Shown here one piece after another: positions 45,128 to 53,552 of a stretch of DNA of 64,000 nucleotides. This stretch comes from Aliidongia sp035943795. GTDB lineage: Bacteria > Pseudomonadota > Alphaproteobacteria > ATCC43930 > CGMCC-115725. The position numbers and the translations under genes were made by a program. How positions within the stretch are numbered: the first letter of the stretch is position 1; the number at the start of each line of letters is the position of its first letter. The DNA is taken from NCBI RefSeq assembly GCF_035943795.1, contig NZ_DASZBY010000036.1, forward strand, positions 1 to 64,000, read 5' to 3'. The notes under the pieces are model-generated. The model was not told where the DNA came from. It saw only the letters and a program-made list of their open reading frames with translations, and did no database searches.

Positions 45128-45257
45128 GGCGCGGCGTGCTCGGGCGAAGATCGCTGCTGAAGCTCCCAGCGATAGTGACCGAGATCCAGGATTCCTGCGG
45201 TGTCCAGGGTCCGGTTGTCGATAGTTGGAAAACCGGTTGGAAACACCGCTTCCGCCA
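45128..45257. other. Prophage left boundary / candidate attachment region
   Basis: This 130-base gap separates the host fliO-fliP operon from the integrase stop. It contains an inverted repeat (ATCGCTG at 45150-45156, CAGCGAT at 45167-45173) and two direct copies of GTTGGAAA (45224 and 45236), possible integrase contact sites. No tRNA is present. The exact core cannot be fixed because the other end of the prophage is outside the window. Confidence 0.5.
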
Positions 45258-46373
45258 TCATTTTTTCCTGATCCATTCCACGTTCTCGCCCGAGACTTCC
45301 GGGTTCAGATGGGCCGCGAGCTTGCGATAGGCGGCGTGCGCAAGGCCGCGTGAGCGCTTCGTATATACCTCGAAGGATCCATCGCCGCTATTGCCGATCG
45401 AATGGCCGGATATGCTGGCCGCCTGGGCATTCGTGCAGTCGGCGTCGAGCAGGTCCTGTACGCACTGCCGCCGGATGTCGTGGAAATGGATGTCGGCATC
45501 CAGCAGCCCGGCGCGCTCGAGCCAGAGATACCAACGGCAGTTGATGTTGTGGACTGTCCAGGGGATGCCGGCGTCGATCGTCAGCATGCGATCGGTCTCG
45601 TTGCGCCGGGGCATCTCTTCAATGAGTTGCTTGAACTGCGGGATGGCGAAGGTTGGATAGTAGCTCGTCGCCTTGGTGGTCTTGGCGGTCTTGCTGTGCA
45701 ACCATTCGATCCAACCGTCGGCGTCCATGTCGTCCCAGCTCACCCGACACAGGTCCGACTTCCGGATGCCGGTCAGCCGGGCGAATTTATAGAGCCGGAT
45801 CTCATCAGGCTTGCCGGTCGCCAGCAGCTTGGCATCCTCTTCCGGCGATATGCCGCAGCCCTCGCGGCTCCGCTTGTTGGCGAGGCGCGGAATTTTCTTG
45901 CTGTGGTCATATTCGAGCTTGCCGCGGTCGTATGCCCACGAGATCAAGCGCTGCAGCGTCGAGACGTTCTTGTCGGCCATGGCCGGCGTCGCGCTGAACT
46001 CGTCGCGCCAATCGAAGATCTCGCCGCGGAACTGGCGGACCGACATGTGTCGCCCCTCGTATTCTCCCCAGCGATGTCGGATCTGCTTGAAGATGGTTTC
46101 TCGGGTCAGACGCGTCTTGGGCGCGCAGTCGGCATGTTCCGGGGATTTTTCGAACAGGTCGCACAGATCTGAGAGCGTCTCGCGCTTGACGGCCGGCTGC
46201 GGTACGACGTGATCGGCGCGCTGGGCCTGGCGGTTGAACGCAGCGGTTCCCGGCTCACCTTCGATCCGCGTCCGCGTCGTCTTGTGGTAGAAATACCAGG
46301 TGACCGAGCCGTCGCTAAGACGCTTTGAGGTCGCGCTGACGCCTGGCGGCAGCTTTGGCCCTGACCACTTCAT
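45258..46373 (-). CDS. int: Phage tyrosine-type integrase
   Basis: A 371-residue tyrosine recombinase. The SAM-like N-terminal DNA-binding domain covers about residues 75-155; the catalytic part carries Arg in LTGIRKSDLCRV, HDIRRQ (His-x-x-Arg), SGHSIG and the nucleophile in VYTKRSRG. It would catalyse integration at the left boundary next to its 3' end. The ATG at 46373 begins the protein after the excisionase-like overlap; the longer start at 46415 has no ribosome site. Confidence 0.9.
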   Translation of the reverse strand: MKWSGPKLPPGVSATSKRLSDGSVTWYFYHKTTRTRIEGEPGTAAFNRQAQRADHVVPQPAVKRETLSDLCDLFEKSPEHADCAPKTRLTRETIFKQIRHRWGEYEGRHMSVRQFRGEIFDWRDEFSATPAMADKNVSTLQRLISWAYDRGKLEYDHSKKIPRLANKRSREGCGISPEEDAKLLATGKPDEIRLYKFARLTGIRKSDLCRVSWDDMDADGWIEWLHSKTAKTTKATSYYPTFAIPQFKQLIEEMPRRNETDRMLTIDAGIPWTVHNINCRWYLWLERAGLLDADIHFHDIRRQCVQDLLDADCTNAQAASISGHSIGNSGDGSFEVYTKRSRGLAHAAYRKLAAHLNPEVSGENVEWIRKK

Positions 46374-46611
46374 AATCATCCGCCCCTTCGGCGATCCCGA
46401 GCTCGGCATCGGCAATCATCTCAAGCGCGCGCCGGTCCCATGTCAACTTGCCACCGCGCTCGCCACGCGGGATGCCTGGCGGCCACTTACCTTTGCTGAC
46501 CTCCGCATCGAACGTGTTCGGGGAGACGCCGACGAAAGCGGCAGCCATGTCCCGGCCGAGGAAGCGCGGCCAGTAGGGCAGCCTTTCCGCAGACAGGGCA
46601 GGTCGGGTCAT
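46315..46611 (-). CDS. Excisionase-like small DNA-binding protein
   Basis: A 98-residue protein with an AlpA/MerR-like short helix-turn-helix (WPRFLGRDMAAAFVGVSPNT, EVSKGKWPPGIPRGERGGK), the architecture of phage excisionases. It overlaps the integrase start by about 59 bases, the usual xis-int coupling. The ATG at 46611 shares a base with the upstream stop (TGATG); a GTG at 46614 is an alternative. Confidence 0.7.
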   Translation of the reverse strand: MTRPALSAERLPYWPRFLGRDMAAAFVGVSPNTFDAEVSKGKWPPGIPRGERGGKLTWDRRALEMIADAELGIAEGADDYEVVRAKAAARRQRDLKAS

Positions 46612-47090
46612 CACGCCCCGTCCTTTCCGTCTTCGCCATCTGCCCGCGGGCCGGCGATGGCAGGAAGCATGTCGGTTGCGGAAATCCGCTCCAACACCGT
46701 CTGGCCGTTCGGAAGCATGATCTGACCGAGAAATGCGCCTTCAAAGGTCAGCATGCCAATTTCCACGGCCGTCACCTGGCCCTTTATCCAGTCCCGCAGG
46801 ATCGAATATACGGCGATGTTTCCGACGGAGAGGGCTTTGCGTTCGTGCTCGATCCTGCTGGACCGGCTGCGGTGCGACCAGGGGTGCTCGCGCAACCATG
46901 CGGCGGCATAGCCCTTGGCGTTGGCCTTGATCGTCACCCGGCGCTGGTGCCATTCGAACTGCACCGTCAGGTCGCCCTGGTGGAAGTCCTCCATGAGACC
47001 GAAGCTGCCGGCGCCGAAGCCGCGCAGGATCTTCTGCATGTCGGATACGGCAGCCTTCCCGCTGGTGGCGTTCTCATATGGAAGGGTCAC
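46611..47090 (-). CDS. Phage protein of unknown function
   Basis: A 159-residue protein read from a GTG that overlaps the previous stop (GTGA) with AGGTGGAGGA before it. It has basic, Trp-containing segments (WHQRRVTIKANAKGYAAAWL, REHPWSHRSRSSRIEHERKA) and a hydrophobic C-terminal half (VEIGMLTFEGAFLGQIMLPN). Similar proteins occur in phages of alphaproteobacteria without known function. Nothing more can be said from sequence. Confidence 0.6.
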   Translation of the reverse strand: MTLPYENATSGKAAVSDMQKILRGFGAGSFGLMEDFHQGDLTVQFEWHQRRVTIKANAKGYAAAWLREHPWSHRSRSSRIEHERKALSVGNIAVYSILRDWIKGQVTAVEIGMLTFEGAFLGQIMLPNGQTVLERISATDMLPAIAGPRADGEDGKDGA

Positions 47091-47755
47091 TCCTCCACCT
47101 CCAAGCCCGGGATCGTGCGCAGGGCTGCTTTCATGGCTGTTCGAAGATTTCCAAAAGTGAGGCGATACGCATCCATCGCCGTCTCGATCATCTCCCCCGT
47201 CACCCTCACCTTCGCTCCGGCGAGGATGCCGGCTGAGGCGAGAGCGTCCAGGATGGCATGAACCTCGCGAGGGTGGACGTGATGGTCGGTCGCCTCGCGG
47301 ATGACTTGGAACCCGGGCCGACCGCTGACGATGTTGTCCACTCCATGCTCTGAGGACTCGGGTGGGAGGATGGAGAGGAGGTCTTCGTTGAGAACCCACC
47401 GTCCGTTTGGAGATGACTTGGTCGCAGTTCTGCAACGCATGACCCTACTCGAGAGCGAATCATCATCAACCCCGACAACTCGCTCCTCGCGCCGGCTGCT
47501 TCCTCGTTGCACCATCACCCGATCCCCGACCTTCGCCCGCTTCCAGGGAGGGTCTTCGGCTGCGACTTGGAACTTTGCATCGAAGAAAGTCACGTGCTCC
47601 GACATGATTTCCTCAGCGGTCATCGGCCGCACGGAACCGTCTTTGCCGACTACAACGTTGCTGAGCTCGTCGCGTTCCTCCAGCTTGCGCACCCGTTCGG
47701 CCAGGTACTGGAACTCGGCGATGGTGGGGGATGTGGTCATGTTTTTGTCAGGCAT
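47087..47755 (-). CDS. Phage protein of unknown function
   Basis: A 222-residue protein with an acidic, helical N-terminus (EFQYLAERVRKLEERDELS) and a small beta-rich middle (AKVGDRVMVQRGSSRREERV). No family is recognised. The ATG at 47755 follows GAGGAAAG; its stop overlaps the next start by four bases. Confidence 0.6.
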   Translation of the reverse strand: MPDKNMTTSPTIAEFQYLAERVRKLEERDELSNVVVGKDGSVRPMTAEEIMSEHVTFFDAKFQVAAEDPPWKRAKVGDRVMVQRGSSRREERVVGVDDDSLSSRVMRCRTATKSSPNGRWVLNEDLLSILPPESSEHGVDNIVSGRPGFQVIREATDHHVHPREVHAILDALASAGILAGAKVRVTGEMIETAMDAYRLTFGNLRTAMKAALRTIPGLEVEE

Positions 47756-48077
47756 TTTCTTTCCTCAACCGCTGAACTTCGCGTTCAAGCGCCTCAATCC
47801 GAATTCGGGCTACCGCGACTAGGCCTCTGAGGTAAATCTTATCCGCCTTGCTATTATTGACTTCGGCGTCCAACTCAAAAATACGCGTTCGGTAGGCATC
47901 CCTCTGCGCCGTGACCTTCTCTAGCGCGGCTTCGGCTGCCTCGGCGCGGGTGAGAGCGGCGTCTAGCTCCCGCAGCGCTGTCGGGAACTCCGTGCGGAAG
48001 GTTTTTACGATGTCCCAGCACCCAGGCGTCGCCTTCTCGCACAGCGCCAGCAGCGCGGGGATATCGAGGGTGGTCAT
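47748..48077 (-). CDS. Ead/Ea22-like phage protein
   Basis: A 109-residue protein starting TTLDIPALLALCEKATPGCW, the start typical of Ead/Ea22-like phage proteins, followed by a coiled coil (residues about 30-109: ALTRAEAAEAALEKVTAQRD). Function is unknown. It overlaps the next gene by eight bases and the upstream one by four. Confidence 0.55.
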   Translation of the reverse strand: MTTLDIPALLALCEKATPGCWDIVKTFRTEFPTALRELDAALTRAEAAEAALEKVTAQRDAYRTRIFELDAEVNNSKADKIYLRGLVAVARIRIEALEREVQRLRKENA

Positions 48078-48223
48078 GGCTGATCCCGCTGCAAAGCGGC
48101 TAGACCAAGAACAACCGCCAGACCCGCGCACACGGCATTTTCATAGGGCGACCCTCCTGGACCCAAGTAAAGTGCGACTTGAAATCCGCACCCAATGATG
48201 ACGAAAAATCTCATTGTGCTCAT
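48074..48223 (-). CDS. Small phage membrane protein (49 residues)
   Basis: It reads STMRFFVIIGCGFQVALYLG then NAVCAGLAVVLGLAALQRDQ, two short hydrophobic segments. The ATG at 48223 overlaps the upstream stop and its stop overlaps the following start, which fits the tight packing of the operon. Function unknown. Confidence 0.5.
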   Translation of the reverse strand: MSTMRFFVIIGCGFQVALYLGPGGSPYENAVCAGLAVVLGLAALQRDQP

Positions 48224-48768
48224 GCTCGTTCTCCGGACGGAGGGGCGGGGATGGGCGGAAGCGGTGTCCAGTGCGTGTGGTAGCCGGGCCAGCCGCCGAC
48301 CATGACGCGCGCCACGAGCCCTGAGTGAGCGTGCACCTCGATCGTTTGGCCCAGACAGAGCGGCGATCCAACCCATGGCGCCTCAGTGATCGGGAATTCC
48401 CACCACAGCACGTCGCCCATATCTTCATGCCACTCGTCGAGCGGTCGGGCGAGAGGCGGCTCCGATCCCCCATGAGGCACAGCGGATAGGGCGGCGCGGG
48501 CCGCTTTGCACGAAGCCTGTCGTCTTTCGTGGAAAGAGAGGACATCCGCTCGTGTCGGGATTGGATAATCATCGGCCCATGCTTCGGGGTCGATCGCCCT
48601 GGCCACCGCCTCTACATCCTCCTCCGATGCCTGGAGGCGTGGGGATGGGAGGGCGGAGAGGTAGGCGCGGATGGCGGCCGCGGTCCTGTTTCGCATTGAC
48701 CAGCCAACAGCTCTCGTTGCTACGCTGATCGCCGCTTCGAACGCCGTCTCGTCCAAGGGATGGGTCAT
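48220..48768 (-). CDS. Phage protein of unknown function
   Basis: A 182-residue protein with a helical N-terminus rich in Ala (AISVATRAVGWSMRNRTAAA) and a C-terminal Trp/Pro segment ending TPLPPIPAPPSGER, similar to DUF551-type phage endings. No domain is assigned. It overlaps neighbours at both ends. Confidence 0.55.
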   Translation of the reverse strand: MTHPLDETAFEAAISVATRAVGWSMRNRTAAAIRAYLSALPSPRLQASEEDVEAVARAIDPEAWADDYPIPTRADVLSFHERRQASCKAARAALSAVPHGGSEPPLARPLDEWHEDMGDVLWWEFPITEAPWVGSPLCLGQTIEVHAHSGLVARVMVGGWPGYHTHWTPLPPIPAPPSGERA

Positions 48769-49448
48769 GGCTTCAGATCCTGCACGGCCTCGATATCGAT
48801 CATGCGGTTAACCAGATCGAGCGCCGATTGCTGGAGGGCTTTACGGGTGGAAGCGAGCGCATCCCACGCCGCAGCCCCCGCCGCATCCCACGCCGCATCC
48901 CACGCCGCATCCCACGCCGCATCCCACGCCGCATCCCGCGCCGCATCCCACGCCGCATCCCACGCCGCATCCCACGCCGCATCCCGCGCCGCAACCCGCG
49001 CCGCAGATGCGTCCTTCCGGATAGCGTTCAGAGCGGGCATCAGCGACGGACATGCGGCGAAATCGATTATTTCTGGAAGAGCCCGCAGCGTCGCGCCCTG
49101 CTCTTTCAGACCGGCCAATTCTAGCCATGCCGTTGTGTGGGACCGGATCAGCCAATCCGCCGCCATCGTCGATCGCCTCTTTTCGACCTCTGGTGTTGAC
49201 TTGGTGCCGACGAGACGGGGGATCAGACCGCGCAGCAACGCGTCGCGCTCGTCGTCTGGCAGGCTGTCGTTCCACGATCGCAGGAACGTCGAGATCACCG
49301 GGCATGCACAGACCGGGTTGTCCGACCATGGCTCTCCGGCAACGAAGGCGACCGCTTCCATGACGTAGATGCCGTCTTCAAGATCGTCGTGCGATCCGCT
49401 CGACAGCGGAGGAAGTTCGGAAAGCCGGTGGATATTGGGAAGTGACAT
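48765..49448 (-). CDS. Phage protein with Ala-Ala-Trp-Asp tandem repeats
   Basis: A 227-residue protein. Residues about 1-155 are helical; from about residue 150 a run of twelve four-residue units reads AAWD or AARD, encoded by a 12-base tandem repeat. A terminal helix follows. Such Ala-Trp repeats occur in some phage and Actinobacteria proteins of unknown function. The ATG at 49448 follows GGAGAGAAA. Confidence 0.6.
   Translation of the reverse strand: MSLPNIHRLSELPPLSSGSHDDLEDGIYVMEAVAFVAGEPWSDNPVCACPVISTFLRSWNDSLPDDERDALLRGLIPRLVGTKSTPEVEKRRSTMAADWLIRSHTTAWLELAGLKEQGATLRALPEIIDFAACPSLMPALNAIRKDASAARVAARDAAWDAAWDAAWDAARDAAWDAAWDAAWDAAWDAAGAAAWDALASTRKALQQSALDLVNRMIDIEAVQDLKP
48859..49002. 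repeat. Twelve tandem 12-bp repeats in a coding region
   Basis: Units of GCATCCCACGCC, with GCATCCCGCGCC, GCAACCCGCGCC and GCAGCCCCCGCC variants, run without gaps for 144 bases. On the minus strand they encode AAWD/AARD units; the unit length is a multiple of three, so gain or loss keeps the frame. Confidence 0.9.
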
Positions 49449-49450
49449 GA

Positions 49451-49780
49451 TTATTTCTCTCCAGAGGGCGGCAGGGGGAGCCATTCGGACGGGCGTTGAA
49501 TCGAAGGCGAATGATCTCGATAGGATAGCCCGGTGTCTTCGAAGGTCATCCCGCGCCCTAGCGACATGCGGTTGTATCCAGTGACGAATTCTCCGAACCC
49601 TTCATGCCAAAACATCGCCAGCGCATCGTCGCCGACGCGTCCCCAGAATTTCTGACCATCCTTCGGCGCGCTCTCGATCGGCCGCCACGCCACGACCTCA
49701 TCGATCGCCTTCGCCAATGCGCCCCAGTCCGTTAGCATCTCGGAGCGGAAGCGCGAGACGATCGTCTGGCCGGGGGTCAT
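49451..49780 (-). CDS. DUF551-like phage protein
   Basis: A 109-residue protein with the DUF551 outline WRPIESAPKDGQKFWGRVGD followed by an aromatic segment and SEWLPLPPSGEK at the end. Such proteins are frequent small accessory proteins of phages and prophages; the role is unknown. It overlaps the upstream gene by four bases. Confidence 0.65.
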   Translation of the reverse strand: MTPGQTIVSRFRSEMLTDWGALAKAIDEVVAWRPIESAPKDGQKFWGRVGDDALAMFWHEGFGEFVTGYNRMSLGRGMTFEDTGLSYRDHSPSIQRPSEWLPLPPSGEK

Positions 49781-50352
49781 GGCTTCGGCTCCTTGCCAAT
49801 TTGAAGAGTAGGATCCCCCTCGATCTCCATTCCGCTAAGCTGCGGGAACAGCATTGGCCAGTCTGCATTGTCCTCATCGAACTCGTCCGGGCGTGCAGCA
49901 AAAGCTACAAACTCGACAACCCCATGCGGATCGGTATCGGCACCCTCAATAATCGCCGCTACCCGGATAATATTCGTCGGGCAAGTATGCTCGTTCACCC
50001 AATATCGCTGGTGCTCAATCCACTCTTCCATGCTTTCTGGCGGTCCGTCTCTGGTATAGATCTGGTGCTCCACGATGAACCAGACCGGCGACTCGGTCTT
50101 TTGTGCCAGGCGCAACAGCATGTACCCATTAACCGGTTTGGGCCGCGCAACAATGCTCGTTATTTCAACCGTCTGATTTTCGGAGGACCAGAGGAAGTTA
50201 ACAACAGTGCCGCATTCTTCGCACTGCCACGGGCCGGCGCACGTGTCTCGCTGATTAGCGAGAAAGTGCGTGACTTCGTGCGCTTCGTCATAGCCGCAGG
50301 ACGGGCAGGCAAAATATAGCCGCGGGACTGTCTTCATGGTGGCGCGGGTCAT
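49777..50352 (-). CDS. Phage zinc-ribbon protein
   Basis: A 191-residue protein with a four-Cys ribbon in the first half (YFACPSCGYDEAHEV and WQCEECGTVVNFLW) and a mixed C-terminal region ending LSGMEIEGDPTLQIGKEPKP. It probably binds zinc. The ATG at 50352 overlaps the upstream stop (ATGA). No family name can be given. Confidence 0.6.
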   Translation of the reverse strand: MTRATMKTVPRLYFACPSCGYDEAHEVTHFLANQRDTCAGPWQCEECGTVVNFLWSSENQTVEITSIVARPKPVNGYMLLRLAQKTESPVWFIVEHQIYTRDGPPESMEEWIEHQRYWVNEHTCPTNIIRVAAIIEGADTDPHGVVEFVAFAARPDEFDEDNADWPMLFPQLSGMEIEGDPTLQIGKEPKP

Positions 50353-50501
50353 TCTTCGGCTTCCTCGCTCAGGTCGATTTCTTCGACGCCGGAGCCGTTG
50401 CAACGCTTGCAAGTCTCCTCGAAATGGCCTTGCAGCAAAGGCGTGCGCCGAACAACGTGTGTCCAGCCGTTGCCATCACACCACGGGCATTCTCGATCCA
50501 T
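50349..50501 (-). CDS. Small DnaJ-type zinc-finger protein (50 residues)
   Basis: It reads MDRECPWCDGNGWTHVV, then EETCKRCNGSGVEEIDLSEE: two CxxCxGxG motifs that form the DnaJ zinc-finger pattern. It is a single four-Cys site. It overlaps the zinc-ribbon gene by four bases (ATGA). A similar Cys-rich protein is encoded at 61614. Confidence 0.6.
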   Translation of the reverse strand: MDRECPWCDGNGWTHVVRRTPLLQGHFEETCKRCNGSGVEEIDLSEEAEE

Positions 50502-50503
50502 AA

Positions 50504-50686
50504 TCACGAAGCCCTCCTAAGATCCGCGAGCGCGCGTGTCAGATCCATGCTCGACCGGCGGACGGAGCCGGAGAGCTTCGTGCCAACGATCCACTCGTAT
50601 TCATGCGGGCTCTCGATGAGTCGTTCCGCCGCCAGGATAAACCGACGCGCCTCGGTCAGGGCGACTTGTAGGGAGTCTTTGGTCAT
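50504..50686 (-). CDS. Small phage protein of unknown function
   Basis: A 60-residue helical protein (SLQVALTEARRFILAAERLI). GGAGGATTTC precedes the ATG. It overlaps the DUF968 gene by four bases. Confidence 0.5.
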   Translation of the reverse strand: MTKDSLQVALTEARRFILAAERLIESPHEYEWIVGTKLSGSVRRSSMDLTRALADLRRAS

Positions 50687-51063
50687 GAAATCCTCCGGTA
50701 TTGAGACGCCCTGAAAACCACCCGGCGCATACCATCCGCATCGCCACGCTCAGACCACAGGGCCGACGCCACAGCGCGACCGTCGATGCCGCGCTCGGCC
50801 AGATATTCTTCCTCGCCGCCGTGCTGGTGCAGAGCGTCGTGGCACCGCAGGCAGAGGGGCAGGCACCACCGGTCCGCATTCTTCATCCCCATGCCACGGC
50901 TGGACGGATCGACCCGCAGCAGATGGTGGGCCTGGATGTTCACCTCCGATGCACACAGGCAGCACGGGAGATTCCTGACCATGGCGAGGTGGGTTGGTGA
51001 CATGCCTTCGCGGGCCTGGCGGATGCTGGTCTGGACGGAGCGGGAAATCCTGGGTGCAGGCAT
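50683..51063 (-). CDS. DUF968/HNH-like phage nuclease
   Basis: A 126-residue protein with an HNH-type zinc site: LPCCLCASEVNIQAHHLLRV, then WCLPLCLRCHDALHQHGG and EEYLAERGID. This matches the DUF968 group related to the Ref recombination nuclease of phage P1. It sits in the recombination operon next to Bet, so a role in DNA processing is likely. It overlaps the neighbouring gene by one base (TGATG). Confidence 0.75.
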   Translation of the reverse strand: MPAPRISRSVQTSIRQAREGMSPTHLAMVRNLPCCLCASEVNIQAHHLLRVDPSSRGMGMKNADRWCLPLCLRCHDALHQHGGEEEYLAERGIDGRAVASALWSERGDADGMRRVVFRASQYRRIS

Positions 51064-51503
51064 CAGGCGACCCTCCTGGGCTGGTCGAGCATCTGGTGCA
51101 CCTCGGCGACCAGATCGTCCGCGGTCATGCCCGACAGCAGGTGCTGGCAGATCAGCCCGACGGCCTGGTCAAAGAATCTGCGGAAATCGTCCTGCGGCAT
51201 CGAGGCGAAGGAGATCGAATTCGGAACCGGCACCGTCGATCCGTTCGGCATGCGCATGATGTCGTAGAAGCCGAGAGCGATCTTGAGTGCGACGAGCAGC
51301 TTCTCCGGCGTTTCGAATTCTGTGGCGCCGGCGACCTTGGTCAGCAACGCGAAGAAAAGGCGGTGCTGGTCGACCGATCGGGGCCGGTGCAGTTTCACCA
51401 GCACCCGATCGCCGATCTTGACCTTCGCCAGAAGGTCGGAAGCGTGCCCATCGACGGGGATCAGCCCCGCTTCCGTGCGCTTCATGACGAGGGTCGTTTC
51501 CAT
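51063..51503 (-). CDS. DUF1367-like phage protein
   Basis: A 146-residue protein with the DUF1367 outline AKVKIGDRVLVKLHRPRSVD, followed by QHRLFFALLTKVAGATE and a helical C-terminus. It is found beside recombination genes in many phages; function unknown. It begins two bases after the Bet stop. Confidence 0.7.
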   Translation of the reverse strand: METTLVMKRTEAGLIPVDGHASDLLAKVKIGDRVLVKLHRPRSVDQHRLFFALLTKVAGATEFETPEKLLVALKIALGFYDIMRMPNGSTVPVPNSISFASMPQDDFRRFFDQAVGLICQHLLSGMTADDLVAEVHQMLDQPRRVA

Positions 51504-51505
51504 GG

Positions 51506-52618
51506 TCAGGGCGCCAGCATGATCGCGGCCTGGCGCTTGGCGAAGGCATCGCGCAGCTCATCGGCCATCTTGAGCGACTTGGCGTTCAGCGCCGCGAGAT
51601 TGGCCTCGTTGTCATGGTCGAGGGATGCGAGTGAGGAGATGTCGCAAGCCTCCTCGATCCGGGCCTTCATGGTGTCGAGCCATCCCTTCCAGCCGAGCGG
51701 CTTCGGGTCGATCGTCAGAGACGGCTGACGCCAGAAATCATCGGGCTTCCCAGCGTCCGTTGCTTGTGCGTGGGTGGCTTGGTCCTTCGCCTTGATGGCG
51801 CTCTGGTATAGATCTTCGAGCTCGCCGATCGAGATGTTCGATGCCGCCATTTGGGCCAGCGCGTCTTCGTTGTGCTCGAACACGGCGACGATGACATCGT
51901 CCGACTTGCCGCGCATCAAACCGCCCAGCATCGCTATTGCGCGCGGTGCCGGCCATTCCCCGGCAATCTCCCCATGCTCGTCGATGATGGTCAGCGTCGG
52001 ATACGACGGCGCCGTGTTGTCGACGAAATCGGAGCGCTGCGGACGAGCAACCGCCTGTTGGGCACCGGGCGAGATGTCGATAATCTTTTCGGCTTCATCC
52101 GGATCCATGATGCCGGCGAAGCCGAAGGCGACGCGCGCGCACTGGATCAGCGCCTTATGCCGAAGCATCCGGTTCGCCATCTTCCACGGCTCGGTTTGGC
52201 GCACGCATTCCGACAGGTATTCCGTGACGATGGTCGGCCTGCTGCGGTCCTTGCGCCAGATCGTGCAGGTGCAGGAGAACAGCTTCTTCTGATCGTCCAG
52301 ATCCTCGCGGAATTCCATGCCGTCGAACTGCGGATGCTGGTTCACCTTCTTGATCCACCCGTCGACACTGACGATCGGCTGAATGCCGCCGCCGCGCTTC
52401 GGGTAAGCGAATATTTCCTTGGTCAATGGGTTCAGGTCGTGCTCGTTCGCCACGAGCAGAAAGGCGGCGAACTCCTCGCGGGTCGGCGGTTGCTGATTAT
52501 TGCCGGCCGGCATGCAGGTGGCGCGCACAGTGGCCTCGAATGCCTGGGGCTCCATGCCGTAGCGGGTCGCCATGGTGATCAGAATGGAGCGCGGTGGCGT
52601 GATGGTCGCGACGGACAT
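51506..52618 (-). CDS. bet: Phage recombination protein Bet (RecT family)
   Basis: A 370-residue protein starting VATITPPRSILITMATRYGM. The RecT core includes LLVANEHDLNPLTKEIFAYP and IVSVDGWIKKVNQHPQFDGM, typical of phage Bet single-strand annealing proteins; the C-terminal third is longer and acidic, perhaps for partner binding. It promotes annealing recombination of phage DNA ends, usually with an exonuclease; none is obvious here. The preceding coiled-coil gene may supply a partner. Confidence 0.88.
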   Translation of the reverse strand: MSVATITPPRSILITMATRYGMEPQAFEATVRATCMPAGNNQQPPTREEFAAFLLVANEHDLNPLTKEIFAYPKRGGGIQPIVSVDGWIKKVNQHPQFDGMEFREDLDDQKKLFSCTCTIWRKDRSRPTIVTEYLSECVRQTEPWKMANRMLRHKALIQCARVAFGFAGIMDPDEAEKIIDISPGAQQAVARPQRSDFVDNTAPSYPTLTIIDEHGEIAGEWPAPRAIAMLGGLMRGKSDDVIVAVFEHNEDALAQMAASNISIGELEDLYQSAIKAKDQATHAQATDAGKPDDFWRQPSLTIDPKPLGWKGWLDTMKARIEEACDISSLASLDHDNEANLAALNAKSLKMADELRDAFAKRQAAIMLAP

Positions 52619-52628
52619 GGAGCGTTCC

Positions 52629-53540
52629 TCAGCGGATGACGGTGGTCGAAGATTCGGTGACGGTGGCGCCGGGAAGATCACGGACGCCCGCCCGAACCTG
52701 CCGGTCGAAGATCTTCTGGACGGCATCGCGCACTGCGGCTTCGTCGATTTTTCGGGCGTGGCGGATCGCGGCGGTCAGATCGATGATTTCTGCGGTGAAC
52801 ACCTTCCGGCCCGATGCCTTGATGCCGTAATCGGACGCGATCGGGGCCGCCGTCGTGGCTTGGGCCTGGCGCACAAGTTCTTCGGCGGCGTCCCGGGCGT
52901 TGCGGTTATCGATCTCGGCCTGCAGGGCGCGCTGGCGCGCTGCGGCGTTCTCGCTGTCGATCTTTGCCTGCGCCTGGGCGGCCTCGCGCTGGGCCTGTTC
53001 CCGCGCGGCGCGGTCCTCGCTGGCCGCAGCCTCGCGCTGCGCCTTCTCCATCAGGCGCTGGGCTTCGTCCCGCTCGCGCTGGGCCTGCGCTTCGGCGGCG
53101 ATCCGGGCACGCTCTGCGGCCTCGGCCGCCTCGCGCTGGCGCCGGGCTTCTTCCTCGAGCCGGCGACGTTCGGCCGCCGCCTTCGCCTCTTCCTCGCGAC
53201 GGAACTGATCGATCATCTTGACGACCCTGTCGGCCGCCTCGACGACCGGCGCGGCCAGGGCCTGGAAATGCCGATCGACCGTCCGGCCATCCTCCAGAAA
53301 CGGCTCCTTGCGGACCTTCCGCGTCTCGTCGATCTTCTTGGCATGCTCCTTGAGCATCTTCGCGAGCGTGGTCGCCCGGCCGGCGGTGTCGGCGTCGGAG
53401 ACCTTGGCGCGTTCGGTGGCGGCAACCAATTCGTTCGACCGGGCGGCAAGGCCGCTGGTCTCTTCGGTCAGCATCTCGGACAGCGGCGCGGCGCCGGAAT
53501 TGTGGCCAATAGTCGGGGAAATCTTGGGCAGGGCGGACAT
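52629..53540 (-). CDS. Phage coiled-coil protein next to Bet
   Basis: A 303-residue protein. Residues about 90-215 form a long Glu/Arg/Ala coiled coil (RREEEAKAAAERRRLEEEAR, REAAEAAERARIAAEAQAQR). Such proteins sit between single-strand annealing proteins and host-range genes in many phages and are sometimes labelled DUF1351. The ATG at 53540 has a strong AGGAGGAATTG; it starts just after the small gene at 53553. It is co-transcribed with Bet. Confidence 0.7.
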   Translation of the reverse strand: MSALPKISPTIGHNSGAAPLSEMLTEETSGLAARSNELVAATERAKVSDADTAGRATTLAKMLKEHAKKIDETRKVRKEPFLEDGRTVDRHFQALAAPVVEAADRVVKMIDQFRREEEAKAAAERRRLEEEARRQREAAEAAERARIAAEAQAQRERDEAQRLMEKAQREAAASEDRAAREQAQREAAQAQAKIDSENAAARQRALQAEIDNRNARDAAEELVRQAQATTAAPIASDYGIKASGRKVFTAEIIDLTAAIRHARKIDEAAVRDAVQKIFDRQVRAGVRDLPGATVTESSTTVIR

Positions 53541-53552
53541 GTTCAATTCCTC

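Noticed and set aside
45128..45257. A tRNA or tmRNA as the integration target
   Set aside because: No tRNA-like acceptor, D or T arm can be folded in the gap between the fliO operon and the integrase.
48859..49002. CRISPR-like repeat array
   Set aside because: The units are contiguous 12-mers without spacers and lie inside an open reading frame encoding AAWD repeats.
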